DNA of 64,000 nucleotides from DATKQY01 sp035532475. Its GTDB lineage: Bacteria > Actinomycetota > Acidimicrobiia > Acidimicrobiales > Bog-793. Position 1 is the first letter of the stretch; each line of letters begins with the position of its first letter. This document shows positions 23,449 through 32,856 of the stretch, one piece after another. The notes beneath the pieces were generated by a model that saw only the letters and a list, made by a program, of their open reading frames with translations, did not search any database and was not told the origin of the DNA. Location of the stretch: NCBI GenBank assembly GCA_035532475.1, contig DATKQY010000061.1, positions 1-64,000 on the forward strand, given 5' to 3'. A program made the translations under genes and the position numbers.

Positions 23449-26267
23449 CGCTCCACGCGACCGCGACCGACGACCGCCTCGACGTGCTCGCCCCCGACCC
23501 GGCGCTTCGCGCCGTCGTGGCGGGGCCTGCGCGGCCGATCGCCCTCGCGGACCTGTTGAACGATCTCGGGACGCTCGTGAGGCTCCTCCACGGCGCCCTG
23601 AGCGCCGGCGACCTCCTCGACGCCTTCCTCCTCGCTGCTGGTGCGCAGCAGATCGTGGAGGACCGTCTCGGCGGCCAGCGGCGACTCACCCTGCGGCGTG
23701 CCGCCGGGCATCTTGGGGGCCGGCCCGGCCTCGTCCCCCGCACGCTCGGCCGGGCGCTGCGCGCCGTCGACGCAGCGCTCGTCCGCCTGGGATCCTGGCG
23801 CCGCCTCGGGCGCGCGCTCGCCCGGGAGGCCGACGCCACGACCGACTTCCTCGTCGGGCTCGCCCACGCGCTGCTCGGCGACCCCCCGGGCCAGCAGGAG
23901 ATGGCCAGGCTGCAACGGCAGGGTCGCGAGCTGGTCTCGCGCCTCGGCGAGCTGGCGCCGGCGCTGGCGGGCGAGGTTGTCCGGCTGCCCTCGTGCTTCC
24001 GCAGCTTCGACCAGCGCCCGGCCGACGTCGTCGCGATGGTGACGACCTTCGCGAGTCGTTGGCCCGAGCGATCCCGGCCGATCTCGGTCGTCGGACTGCG
24101 GACATCGGGTGGCTACCTGGCGCCACTTTGCTCAGCTGCCCTCGAGCGACTCGGCTACGCCTCGGTGACGACGATGACCGTGCGCCCGGGCTGGCCGCTT
24201 CGACGCCGCAACCGTGCCCTTCTCGGCGCGACGGCGGAAGCCGGCGGGATGGTGCTGGTCCTCGACGACCCGCCGGCGACCGGCAAGTCGATCGCCCGCG
24301 TGGTGAAGGACCTCGGCCGGGACGCCGGCATACCGTCGGAGTCGGTCGTGCTCCTCCTCGCCACGTTCGCGGAGGAGGCGTCGCTGCCCGCGCTCGTGGA
24401 CTGTGGCGCCTCGGTCCTCCTGCCACGCTCGGCGTGGGACGTCGAGCGGCTCCTCCAGCCCGCCTGCGTGGCGCGCACCCTGGCCGGGCTGCTGCCCGAA
24501 GGCAGCGTGGTCCACCGGGTCGAATCGCTCGGTGAGCCGCACCGACCGGTGCGCGGCCATGTCTCCGCCCGCTACCGGGTCGAGACGAGCGACGCAGTCG
24601 GCGACACCGTGCGTACCGAGACGATCGTCGCGGAGGGGGTCGGCCTCGGCTACCTCGGCCGGCACGCGCTCGCCGTCGCCGAGTCGGCGCCCGAGCTGTA
24701 CCCGGACGTCCTCGGCGTGGAGAACGGCATCTGCTACCGCCGCTTCCTGCCCGAGGCCTGGCGTCTCGACGGCACCCGCCCCGCGCCCGCCACCGCCGAC
24801 CGCCTCGCTGCCCACGTGGTGCGCCGGGAGCGGGCGCTCAGGGTCGAAGAGGACCGCAGCACCCTCCTGAGCGGCCGCCAGCCGGCGTGGGAGATCGCCG
24901 CGGACCTCGTGGCCCGGACGCTCGGCCCGCTCGGCGTCCCGCTGCGCCTCCCCCTCGTCGATCCCGTGGTACGGCGGCTCCTCGCCGTCGAGCACCCGAC
25001 GGTCGTCGACGGCTCGACCGCGCGCGGAGGCTGGTTCCTCAGCCCGACCGGTCCGGTCGCGCGGCGCACCGACTTCGCTGAGGGTCCGTTCAGCCACTTC
25101 GACCTGGCGAGCTACGACGCCGCCTTCGACCTCGCCGGCGCGACGGTGGCTGTGGGCGACCCCAGGTTCGCCGCCCGCCTCCGCAGCTCCTACGAGTCCC
25201 TGGCGGGCCGGAGCATCGACGCCGAGCGATGGATGCTGCTGCGCCTGGTCCACCTGTGGGATGCCGAGCGGCTCGAGCTCGCCGCCCCAGCGATGGTGCG
25301 CCGCGCCGGCGCTCGCGTGCTCCAGGAGTACGTCGCCGAGCGCTTTCTCCGCGACCTCGCGCCGGTCGAGGACGGTCCGACCTGTGCGCTCGACCTCGAC
25401 GGCGTGCTCGAGACCGGCACGCTCGGCTTCTCGGCGACGACCCTCGCCGGGGCGATGGCGCTGCGGGCGCTTCGGGCCCACGGCTACCGCGTCGTCCTCG
25501 CCACCGGGCGCAGCCTCGGCGAGGTCATCGAGCGGTGCGCGGCCTACGGGCTGGCCGGCGGCGTCGCCGAGTACGGCTCGGTCGCCTACGACCACCTCCG
25601 CGGGGAGAGCACCGAGCTCGTCGCGAGCGGCGACGAGGCGGCGGTCGAGGCGTTGCGGGCCGCCCTCCGCGGCCAACCCGAGCTCACCCTCGACGGGGAC
25701 TACCCCAGGATCGTCCGCGTCTCGCGCACCCGCGCGGGGCGCACGCGGCGTGGCCTCGACGCCGAGACCGTCGCCGGCCTGCTCGAGACGCCCGGGACCG
25801 GCGATCGCCTCACGGCGATCCCCGGCGAGTACCAGACCGACTTTGCGGCGACCGGGGTGAGCAAGGACCAGGCGCTTTGCGTCCTGCTCGACCAGCTCGA
25901 CGGTGCCGGCGGGGTCCGCCGGGATCCTGGACACCGCCTCGAGCTGGCCGTCGGCGACGGCCGCGCCGACGTCGGGATGCTCCGGCTCGCGCGCCTCGGG
26001 CTGGCCCCAGCCAACGCTGACGAGGTGATGCGCCGCAGCGGTGCCTCCGTCCTGAGGCGCTCCTACCAGGCGGGCCTCGGCGATGCCGTCGGCCGGCTGC
26101 TCGGCCACCGGCCAGGCAGCTGCCCGGCGTGCCGGCTGCCCGCGCTCACCCCAGACGCCCGCGAGCTGCTCGCGCTGGTGTCGGTGCAAGAGGGTGGTCG
26201 GCGGGGCGCGCCGGGGCGCCTCCTCGGGCTCGCGGCCGGCGCCGTCCGGGGTCTGTGGCGGACATGA
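23445..26267 (+). CDS. Multidomain protein: PRTase-like, kinase-like and HAD phosphatase domains
   Basis: 940 residues from GTG 23445, which overlaps the previous stop; a longer frame reaching to 22398 is a shadow. Residues about 180-330 contain GLRTSGGYLAPL and VLVLDDPPATGKS (about 269-281), the pattern of a phosphoribosyltransferase PRPP loop. Residues about 360-620 resemble an aminoglycoside-phosphotransferase-like fold (GENGICYRRFLP-type and FDLASYDAAFDLAG segments) but lack a clear HGD motif. Residues about 645-870 form a Cof-type HAD: LDLDGVLE, ATGRS, a Lys in GVSKDQAL, and GDGRADVGM. A CPAC pair lies near the end. The HAD call is firm, the PRTase call moderate, the kinase call tentative. 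I know no described protein with this set. Confidence 0.85.
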   Translation: MTLHATATDDRLDVLAPDPALRAVVAGPARPIALADLLNDLGTLVRLLHGALSAGDLLDAFLLAAGAQQIVEDRLGGQRRLTLRRAAGHLGGRPGLVPRTLGRALRAVDAALVRLGSWRRLGRALAREADATTDFLVGLAHALLGDPPGQQEMARLQRQGRELVSRLGELAPALAGEVVRLPSCFRSFDQRPADVVAMVTTFASRWPERSRPISVVGLRTSGGYLAPLCSAALERLGYASVTTMTVRPGWPLRRRNRALLGATAEAGGMVLVLDDPPATGKSIARVVKDLGRDAGIPSESVVLLLATFAEEASLPALVDCGASVLLPRSAWDVERLLQPACVARTLAGLLPEGSVVHRVESLGEPHRPVRGHVSARYRVETSDAVGDTVRTETIVAEGVGLGYLGRHALAVAESAPELYPDVLGVENGICYRRFLPEAWRLDGTRPAPATADRLAAHVVRRERALRVEEDRSTLLSGRQPAWEIAADLVARTLGPLGVPLRLPLVDPVVRRLLAVEHPTVVDGSTARGGWFLSPTGPVARRTDFAEGPFSHFDLASYDAAFDLAGATVAVGDPRFAARLRSSYESLAGRSIDAERWMLLRLVHLWDAERLELAAPAMVRRAGARVLQEYVAERFLRDLAPVEDGPTCALDLDGVLETGTLGFSATTLAGAMALRALRAHGYRVVLATGRSLGEVIERCAAYGLAGGVAEYGSVAYDHLRGESTELVASGDEAAVEALRAALRGQPELTLDGDYPRIVRVSRTRAGRTRRGLDAETVAGLLETPGTGDRLTAIPGEYQTDFAATGVSKDQALCVLLDQLDGAGGVRRDPGHRLELAVGDGRADVGMLRLARLGLAPANADEVMRRSGASVLRRSYQAGLGDAVGRLLGHRPGSCPACRLPALTPDARELLALVSVQEGGRRGAPGRLLGLAAGAVRGLWRT

Positions 26268-28669
26268 GCGCCATCGTCCAGGATCCGCCCCTGCGCCACC
26301 GGGGCGTCACGTCGTTCGCGCGCGAGCTGCGTGAGCCGCTGTTCCGCAACGGCCTCGCGCTGGTGCTCAGCTCGCTCGCCACCGGCGCGATCGGCGTGCT
26401 CTTCTGGCTGCTCGCGGCGCGCTTCTACTCGCCGGCCGTCGTCGGCCGGAACTCCGTCGCCGTCTCCACCTTGATGTTCATGGGCGGCGTCGCCCAGCTG
26501 AACCTCGCGAGCGCGCTCATCCGCTTCATCCCGCCCGCCGGCCGATCGGTGCGCCGGCTGGTCGTGTGCGTCTACGCGCTCAGCTCGGCGATCTGCGCCG
26601 GCCTCGCGATCGTCTTCCTCCTCCTGGTCGGCCACCTCGTCCCGAGCCTCGCCTACCTCCGCAACGACCGGTGGCTGCCGATGTGGTGGGTGCTGTCGAG
26701 TGTCGCCTGGGCGATCTTCGTGCTGGAGGACGGTGCGCTCACCGGCCTTCGCCGGGCCCCGATCGTGCCGATCGAGAACGCGGGCTTCTCGCTGCTCAAG
26801 GCGGCGATCGTCATCCCCTTCGCCACGATCTTCCCGACGACCGGGATCTTCGTCGCCTGGACCTTGGCGACGATCGTGACCATCCTGCCGACGAACATCT
26901 ACATCTTCGGCCGGGCGATCCCGCTCGCCCACCGGCGTTCCCCCGTCGGCGGAGTGTCCGTGCGCCAGATCGCGCGGTTCACCCGTTACGACTTCGTCGG
27001 CTCGATCTTCTGGCTGGTCGCGGTGTCGCTCCTGCCGGTGATGGTGATCCGCGAGGTCGGGGCCACGAAGAGCGCCGCCTTCTCGCTCGCGTGGGTGATC
27101 TCGTACTCGTTGTACATGGTGAGCATCAGCATGGGCTCGTCACTCGTCGTCGAGACCGCCGTCGACCAGTCCCAGCTGGAGCTGCAGTGCCGGCGCGTGA
27201 TGGCGAACCTCGCAAAGCTGATCACGCCCGCGGTGGTCGTCCTCCTCGCCGGCGCCCCGTTCATCCTCAAGCTGTTCGGCCACAGCTACTCGGCGGACGG
27301 TGCCAACGCCCTCAGGCTGCTCGCGCTCTCCGCGCTGCCCTTCATCGTCAACGGCACCGCCGTCGGCGCGCTGCGGGCGCGGCGGCGCATGGTCCCGGTC
27401 GCCGTGCTGAACATCGGCATGTGCATCTCGGTCGTGGCGATCAGCTGGATCCTGCTGCCGCGAGTCGGCATCGTCGGCGCCGGCGTCGCGTGGCTCGTCA
27501 CCCAGTGCGTCGCCGCTGTCGCGATGTTGGCGGCGCGGCGCCTCTGGCTACGGCCGGACTACCGCTTCCCCGGCATGCGCGCCTGGCTGACCGGACTCTC
27601 GCTCCCGCTCGTCCGCCTCGCCGCCAACGCCTCGTTGCCGGAGGTCGTCACCCGCCTGCGCTCGAGCCGGAGCACCGGCCGGCTGAAGGCGCAACTGCCG
27701 AGCGAGGTCGTCGCCGACCTGACCCGCTCGGCGGGCCGGGGCCGGCGACAGCTCGGCGAACTGGAGGTCCTTCCGAGCGCATCCGACCTCACGGTCGCGA
27801 TCCTCCACAGCACCGACGGCAAGCCATACGCGGTCGCCAAGGTGCCGCGCACCGACCGGGCCTGCGCCGACCTGCGCCGCCAGGAGTCGGTGCTGCGTGT
27901 GCTCGCCGCTGACGACCGGCTCGGTACCTGGCGGCGCTTCCTTCCGAGCTTCAAGCTCCACGAGCACGAGCAGCACACGTACGCCGTCGAGTCGCTCGGT
28001 CGGGGCGTCGATGCGGCGGGGCTGCTCGGCGGGGCGTCGGCGTCGGCGCTCGCGATCGCCCGGCGCTCGCTCAAGGCGATCGGCGACCTCCACGAGCGCA
28101 CGGGCCGCGAGGTCGTGGTCGACGAGCTGCTCTTCGAGCAGCTCCTCGAGCCGTCGCTGCGCCCGCTGCGCCGGTCGCACCCGTCCGGCATCGTGCCGGC
28201 GTCCCAGCTCGTGGCGCTCGCCCGGCTGGAGGACCGCCTACGCGAGGCCAGCATCGGGCGCACCGTCCCGATCAGCTGGGTCCATGGCGACTTCACGCCG
28301 GGCAACGTGATGCTCACCGCCGACGGGGCGCGCGTCACGACGCTGCTCGACTGGGGTCAGGCCCGCCCCGACGGCATCCCGGCGTTCGACGTCCTCCTGT
28401 GGGTCTTCGCGCTGCGCTGCCGGGCTGGCGGCCACCAGTTCGGCGCGGAGGTCCGCCGCGTCATGAGGTCCGCCGACTGGTCCGGCGATCCCGTGCTCGC
28501 GCTTGCCTCGAAGACGCTCGAACGGACCGACATCGCCGCAGGCGACCTCGCGCTCTGGTGCTGGCTCGACCACGTCGCCGGCAACCTCGACAAGTCCGAG
28601 CGCTACGCACGTCACCCCCTGTGGTGGACGTCGAACGTCGAGCCCGTGCTGCGCGAGGTGGCAGCATGA
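26264..28669 (+). CDS. Polysaccharide flippase fused to an APH-type kinase
   Basis: 801 residues from ATG 26264, overlapping the previous stop. Residues about 15-440 contain roughly 12 membrane helices and resemble Wzx/MATE-type lipid-glycan flippases. After a basic linker (about 470-500), the C-terminal 300 residues form a soluble aminoglycoside-phosphotransferase/choline-kinase-like domain. It has an AVAKVP Lys segment near 525, the catalytic loop WVHGDFTPGNVML near 671-683 and a metal-binding LLDWGQA near 694. Both catalytic motifs look intact. The kinase would face the cytoplasm beside the transporter, suggesting phosphorylation of the lipid-linked sugar or gating of export. Confidence 0.88.
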   Translation: MSAIVQDPPLRHRGVTSFARELREPLFRNGLALVLSSLATGAIGVLFWLLAARFYSPAVVGRNSVAVSTLMFMGGVAQLNLASALIRFIPPAGRSVRRLVVCVYALSSAICAGLAIVFLLLVGHLVPSLAYLRNDRWLPMWWVLSSVAWAIFVLEDGALTGLRRAPIVPIENAGFSLLKAAIVIPFATIFPTTGIFVAWTLATIVTILPTNIYIFGRAIPLAHRRSPVGGVSVRQIARFTRYDFVGSIFWLVAVSLLPVMVIREVGATKSAAFSLAWVISYSLYMVSISMGSSLVVETAVDQSQLELQCRRVMANLAKLITPAVVVLLAGAPFILKLFGHSYSADGANALRLLALSALPFIVNGTAVGALRARRRMVPVAVLNIGMCISVVAISWILLPRVGIVGAGVAWLVTQCVAAVAMLAARRLWLRPDYRFPGMRAWLTGLSLPLVRLAANASLPEVVTRLRSSRSTGRLKAQLPSEVVADLTRSAGRGRRQLGELEVLPSASDLTVAILHSTDGKPYAVAKVPRTDRACADLRRQESVLRVLAADDRLGTWRRFLPSFKLHEHEQHTYAVESLGRGVDAAGLLGGASASALAIARRSLKAIGDLHERTGREVVVDELLFEQLLEPSLRPLRRSHPSGIVPASQLVALARLEDRLREASIGRTVPISWVHGDFTPGNVMLTADGARVTTLLDWGQARPDGIPAFDVLLWVFALRCRAGGHQFGAEVRRVMRSADWSGDPVLALASKTLERTDIAAGDLALWCWLDHVAGNLDKSERYARHPLWWTSNVEPVLREVAA

Positions 28670-31485
28670 CGGACGTGCTCGCACCCCCGACCTGCGCGAT
28701 CTCGGTCGTCGTCTGCGCGTACACCGAGGAGCGATGGGATGAGATCAACGCGGCCGTCGCCTCGTTGCGAACCCAGAGCATCCCCGCCGAAGAGATCATC
28801 CTCGTCGTCGACCACTGCCCGAGCCTCCTCGCCCGGGCCCGGCGCGCCTTCGCCGACATTCATGTGATCGCGAGCGTCGGGCGGCCGGGACTGTCGGGCG
28901 CCCGGAACACCGGCTACGAGGCGGCACACGGTGACGTGGTGGCGTTCCTCGATGACGACGCCACGGCGGCTCCGGACTGGCTCGAGCAGCTGCAGCGCAC
29001 CTACCAGGACGGCGAGGTCGCCGGCGTCGGCGGCCTCGTCGTGCCGAACTGGGTCGACCACCGCCCGGGCTGGTTCCCGGAGGAGTTCGACTGGGTGGTC
29101 GGCTGCTCCCACTCGGGGATGCCGTCGGCGACCGCCGACGTGCGCAACTTCGTCGGTGCCAACATGTCGTTCCGCCGCGACGTGCTCGTCGGCCTCGGCG
29201 GTTTCGCCGGCGTGCTCGGCCGCAACGGCGCCGACGCCTCGGGCTGCGAGGAGACCGAGCTGTGCATCCGGGCCTCGACGTGGCACGAGCACAGCCGCCT
29301 CGTCTACGAGCCTGCGGCCCGCGTCGAGCACCGCGTGCCGCGGGCCCGGGGCACCTGGAAGTACTTCCTCCGCCGCTGCTACGGCGAGGGCAAGTCGAAG
29401 GCGCTCGTCCGAAAGATCGCCGGCGCGCAGCACGGGCTGTCCGAGGAGCGGATCCACGTCCGCAGGACGATCCCGCTCGCCGTCGCCCGCTCCATCGGCG
29501 AGGCGCTACGGGGACGTCCGGTGGCGGGCCTGCGCGCCGTGGCCAACGTCACCGGCACTGGCGTCACCGTGCTCGGCTACGCCGTCGGCCGCGCGGCCCT
29601 GCTGCGCGGCACGGCGCGCCCGCACGAGCGGCTCGCCCCCCCGACGGCGAAGCGGTTGGCTCCTGGCCGGATCGTGGTGCGGACCTGGCTCGGGGGGACC
29701 GCGCTCGGCGCCGGCGCGCTGACGCTCGGCCTGGCGCTGTGGATCACGACGATGGTGCGGGGCGTCCCGCTCGGCCGCATGAGCGACCTCGGCCTCGTGT
29801 CGGTGCTGCCGGCGACGTACTGGGCCGCGCTCGTGCTCGTCACCGTCAGCTTCTGCTCGACGGTCCGGCGGATGGAGTCGAGCAAGGCGTTGCTCGTCGC
29901 GCACGTCGTGCTGCTGCTGGCGATCCTGCACCTCACCCCGAACGTCCTCTACGAGACCCTCCGGTACTCATGGGCGTGGAAGCACGTGGCGATCACCAAC
30001 GGTGTCATCGCCCATCACGGCGTGAACACCGCGCAGCCCGACCCGAACCTCGTCGCCTATCAGGACTGGCCGGGTTTCTTCACCCTGAACGCGCTCTTCT
30101 CGTCGGGCTCCGGTTTCGCCTCGCCGCTCAGCTACGCCGGGTGGGCCCCGTTCGTCAGCGAGCTCTCCTACGCCGGGCCGCTGATCCTCATCTTCCGCAC
30201 GTTCTCGGCCGACCAGCGGATCCGCTGGACGGCGCTGTGGATCTTCTACCTCGGCAACTGGGTCGGCCAGGACTACTTCTCGCCGCAGGGCTACGCCTAC
30301 TTCCTCTACCTCACCGTGATCGCGCTGTGCCTGCGGCACTTCGCGTCCGCGCGGGCCGGGGCGTCATCGCTCGACGTGGGACCGGCCGCCGTCGAGGTCG
30401 CCGAGGAAGCAGCCGAGCAACGGCGGCACGATCGGCGCCTGTACTACCTGTTCACGGTGATCATCATCGCGGCGGTCGCCTCCAGCCACCAGCTCACCCC
30501 GTTCATGATCGTGAGCGCCCTCGCGCTCCTCGCCCTCTTCGGCAGGCTCCGCTACAAGTCGCTGCCGGTCGTCGCCCTCGCCCTCACCGTCGGCTGGATC
30601 GCCTTCGCGGCGCGCACGTTCATGAAGCAGAACATCCCGAGCCTGATCAAGGGTTTCGGTGACCTGCTGTCGAACACCGCCGTCCAGATGGTCAACCCCG
30701 GGCAGGCGAGCTCCCTGCAGCTGTTCGGCTCCGAGGTCGACCGTCTCCTCACCGCCGCCGTGATCCTGCTCGGCGCCTTCGGCTTCCTGTGGCGCTGGCG
30801 CAACGGCCAACAGCGCGCCTGGTTCCCGGCGGCGCTGCTCTGCGCCTCGCCGATGCTCGCCCTCGCGGCGAACAACTACGGGGGCGAGATCGTGTTCCGC
30901 GTCGTGCTGTTCGCGCTCCCCTTCCTCGCCGTGCTCGCCGCGTCGCTGTTCGTCCCGGCGCGCCACCGGCCGGGACGGCGCCACCGGGTGCACAACGCGG
31001 CCAGGCTCGCGGTCGTGGCGGCGCTGCTCGGCGGCTTCATCATCTCCTACTACGGCAAGGAACGGACGAACTACTTCCCGCCCGAGGAGGTACAGAGCTT
31101 CTCCGCCCTCTACCGCCTCGCCCCTCCCGGATCGCTCATCGTCGCCGCGACCGGCAATCAACCGTGGCCGCTCGAGAACTACGAGACCTACAGCGACTAC
31201 TACTTCACCGCCGACACGCCCCAGGCACTCGCCGACGTCATCAAGCACCCGGTCGCCGTGCTGGCCCACGACCTGACGGCGAGGAAGGACGCGTTCTTGG
31301 TGTTCGACACGACCGACGACGCGGTGATCGAGAGCACCGGGTTGATGCCGCGGGGCGCGTACGGCGCCGTCGAGCGAGCGGTGCTCGCGTCGCCCCGGTT
31401 CAAGGTCCTGCTACGGAACTCGACGACCGTCGTCCTCGAGCTCGCCTCGCGTGGCGCGTCCACCACGCAGCCGGTGAACGCATGA
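28666..31485 (+). CDS. GT2 glycosyltransferase fused to a polytopic membrane domain
   Basis: 939 residues from ATG 28666 (ATGA overlap). Residues 10-310 are a GT2 domain: CAISVVVCAYTEERW, VVDHCPS, FLDDDAT near 90, VGANMSFRRDVL and CEETELCIRAS. The rest holds about 12 hydrophobic helices (about 345-790), including long loops such as NTAQPDPNLVAYQDWPGFF, followed by an extracytoplasmic C-terminal region of about 150 residues. The membrane part recalls GT-C or polymerase proteins, but I cannot place it in a family. The fusion would couple sugar transfer with later polymerisation or transfer across the membrane. Confidence 0.87.
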   Translation: MTDVLAPPTCAISVVVCAYTEERWDEINAAVASLRTQSIPAEEIILVVDHCPSLLARARRAFADIHVIASVGRPGLSGARNTGYEAAHGDVVAFLDDDATAAPDWLEQLQRTYQDGEVAGVGGLVVPNWVDHRPGWFPEEFDWVVGCSHSGMPSATADVRNFVGANMSFRRDVLVGLGGFAGVLGRNGADASGCEETELCIRASTWHEHSRLVYEPAARVEHRVPRARGTWKYFLRRCYGEGKSKALVRKIAGAQHGLSEERIHVRRTIPLAVARSIGEALRGRPVAGLRAVANVTGTGVTVLGYAVGRAALLRGTARPHERLAPPTAKRLAPGRIVVRTWLGGTALGAGALTLGLALWITTMVRGVPLGRMSDLGLVSVLPATYWAALVLVTVSFCSTVRRMESSKALLVAHVVLLLAILHLTPNVLYETLRYSWAWKHVAITNGVIAHHGVNTAQPDPNLVAYQDWPGFFTLNALFSSGSGFASPLSYAGWAPFVSELSYAGPLILIFRTFSADQRIRWTALWIFYLGNWVGQDYFSPQGYAYFLYLTVIALCLRHFASARAGASSLDVGPAAVEVAEEAAEQRRHDRRLYYLFTVIIIAAVASSHQLTPFMIVSALALLALFGRLRYKSLPVVALALTVGWIAFAARTFMKQNIPSLIKGFGDLLSNTAVQMVNPGQASSLQLFGSEVDRLLTAAVILLGAFGFLWRWRNGQQRAWFPAALLCASPMLALAANNYGGEIVFRVVLFALPFLAVLAASLFVPARHRPGRRHRVHNAARLAVVAALLGGFIISYYGKERTNYFPPEEVQSFSALYRLAPPGSLIVAATGNQPWPLENYETYSDYYFTADTPQALADVIKHPVAVLAHDLTARKDAFLVFDTTDDAVIESTGLMPRGAYGAVERAVLASPRFKVLLRNSTTVVLELASRGASTTQPVNA

Positions 31486-31970
31486 GCGCCGGCCGCGTCC
31501 CCGTCGAGCACCCGCAGTCGCGTCGAGGCGCCCTCCGGCTCGAGCCCTCCCCGGAGCTCCTCCTCGCGCTGTCCGGCTGGGTCGCCGTCGCCATCGTGGC
31601 GTTGCAGGCGCCGGTTCCCCTCCGCACGATCGCCGTCTTCGGCTTCTCCGCCTCCGGGCCGGGGTTGGCACTCACCGCCTTTCTCGTGCGGCGCGACCGG
31701 CTCGAGCGCTTCGTGCTCACCCTCGCGCTCAGCCTCGCCGTCGCCACCTTGGTGAGCGAGGCCTTGGCGCTCGCCCACGCCTTCAGCGCCCTCACAACGC
31801 TCGTGACGCTGGCAGCCCTCACGACCGTTCTCGTCGGGGTCCACGCCCGCGACCGCCTCGCCGGACCCGGGCGGCGAGCCGCCCAGCTGCTCAGCCGTGC
31901 CTTTCTCGGCCCCGAGGAGGAACGCAAGGCCGCCATGCCCCCGCGGCCCAACAAGGAGGTTGTGGCATGA
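31482..31970 (+). CDS. Small integral membrane protein of unknown function
   Basis: 162 residues from ATG 31482, overlapping the previous stop; the open frame upstream is a shadow of the GT gene. Residues 25-125 form four hydrophobic helices, followed by a basic cytoplasmic tail (RDRLAGPGRR, EEERKAAMPPRPNK). There is no catalytic motif. Its place between the GT2-membrane fusion and the deacetylase, with overlaps on both sides, suggests an accessory subunit of the glycan assembly or export machinery. Confidence 0.75.
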   Translation: MSAGRVPVEHPQSRRGALRLEPSPELLLALSGWVAVAIVALQAPVPLRTIAVFGFSASGPGLALTAFLVRRDRLERFVLTLALSLAVATLVSEALALAHAFSALTTLVTLAALTTVLVGVHARDRLAGPGRRAAQLLSRAFLGPEEERKAAMPPRPNKEVVA

Positions 31971-32809
31971 ACGCCATGCCGATCCCGATCCTGCTGTACC
32001 ACGCGGTATCGCCGGATCCGCCGCGCTGGCTCGAGCCGTGGAACGTCACCCCGGAGGTGTTTAGCGAGCAGCTCGACACGATCGTCGAGAACGGCTGCAC
32101 GCCGTTCACGGTGTCGGGGCTGGTCGACATGCTCATGTCGCACAAGGAGCTGCCCGAGCGCCCGGTCGTCATCACCTTCGACGACGGCTTCGCCGACTTC
32201 GCTACCTACGCGGCGCCGGCACTCGCGGAGAGGGACATCCCGAGCACGATCTACGTGACGACGGGCACCCTCGCCGGGCGGCAGGGCGCTCGTGACGTGA
32301 AGCTGCCGCCGGCCGCCATGCTCAGCTGGTCGGACCTCGCCGGGCTCGAGGGGCACGGCGTGGAGATCGGCGGGCACTCCCACACGCACCCCGAGCTCGA
32401 CACGCTCTCCGCCGAGCGCGCGGCAGCCGAGATCCTGCGGCCGAAGGAGCTGCTCGAGGACGTCCTCGGCCACACCGTGCCGAGCTTCGCGTACCCGCAC
32501 GGCTACTCGAGCCCGCGCATCCGGCGGATCACCGCCGAGGCAGGGTACGAGTCGGCCTGCGCGGTCCGCAACGCCTTCAGCTCCGTCTCGGACAACCTCT
32601 ACGCCCTCTCGCGCCTGACCGTGCGGGACTTCACCCCGATGTCGACGCTGTCGGCCTGGTCGCTCGGCACCGGTGCCGAGGTGGCGCCGCCGGGCGAGCG
32701 CCGCAGGACGCAGCTCTGGCGCTGGTACCGCAGGGCGCACCTCGACTCCATCGCCGGCGCGCCGTTCGCCGCGGCCGCGGCGCGAGGCGCTGACGAAGCG
32801 AGCCGATGA
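31967..32809 (+). CDS. Polysaccharide deacetylase (NodB domain, CE4)
   Basis: 280 residues from ATG 31967 (ATGA overlap). The CE4 motifs are in order: ITFDDGF near 68-74 with the catalytic base and metal Asp, GGHSHTHPEL near 135 with the metal His pair, and FAYPHGY near 178. There is no clear signal peptide, although the N-terminal IPILLYHAVS strand is typical of the PgaB/IcaB-like subfamily. It should remove N-acetyl groups from an amino-sugar polymer or its precursor, which would imply that the product contains HexNAc. The lack of an obvious export signal favours action on a cytoplasmic lipid-linked intermediate. Confidence 0.9.
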   Translation: MNAMPIPILLYHAVSPDPPRWLEPWNVTPEVFSEQLDTIVENGCTPFTVSGLVDMLMSHKELPERPVVITFDDGFADFATYAAPALAERDIPSTIYVTTGTLAGRQGARDVKLPPAAMLSWSDLAGLEGHGVEIGGHSHTHPELDTLSAERAAAEILRPKELLEDVLGHTVPSFAYPHGYSSPRIRRITAEAGYESACAVRNAFSSVSDNLYALSRLTVRDFTPMSTLSAWSLGTGAEVAPPGERRRTQLWRWYRRAHLDSIAGAPFAAAAARGADEASR

Positions 32810-32856
32810 CCATGGCCGCCCATCCACCACGCCACGTGGCGCCTGGGAGAGGATGA
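32806..32856 (+). CDS. 16-codon relay mini-ORF between deacetylase and GH16
   Basis: ATG 32806 overlaps the deacetylase stop (ATGA) and its own TGA overlaps the GH16 start (ATGA at 32853). It encodes 16 residues of no evident function. The precise overlap at both ends suggests it carries terminating ribosomes across the 43-nt gap. It may also be chance. Confidence 0.35.
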   Translation: MTMAAHPPRHVAPGRG

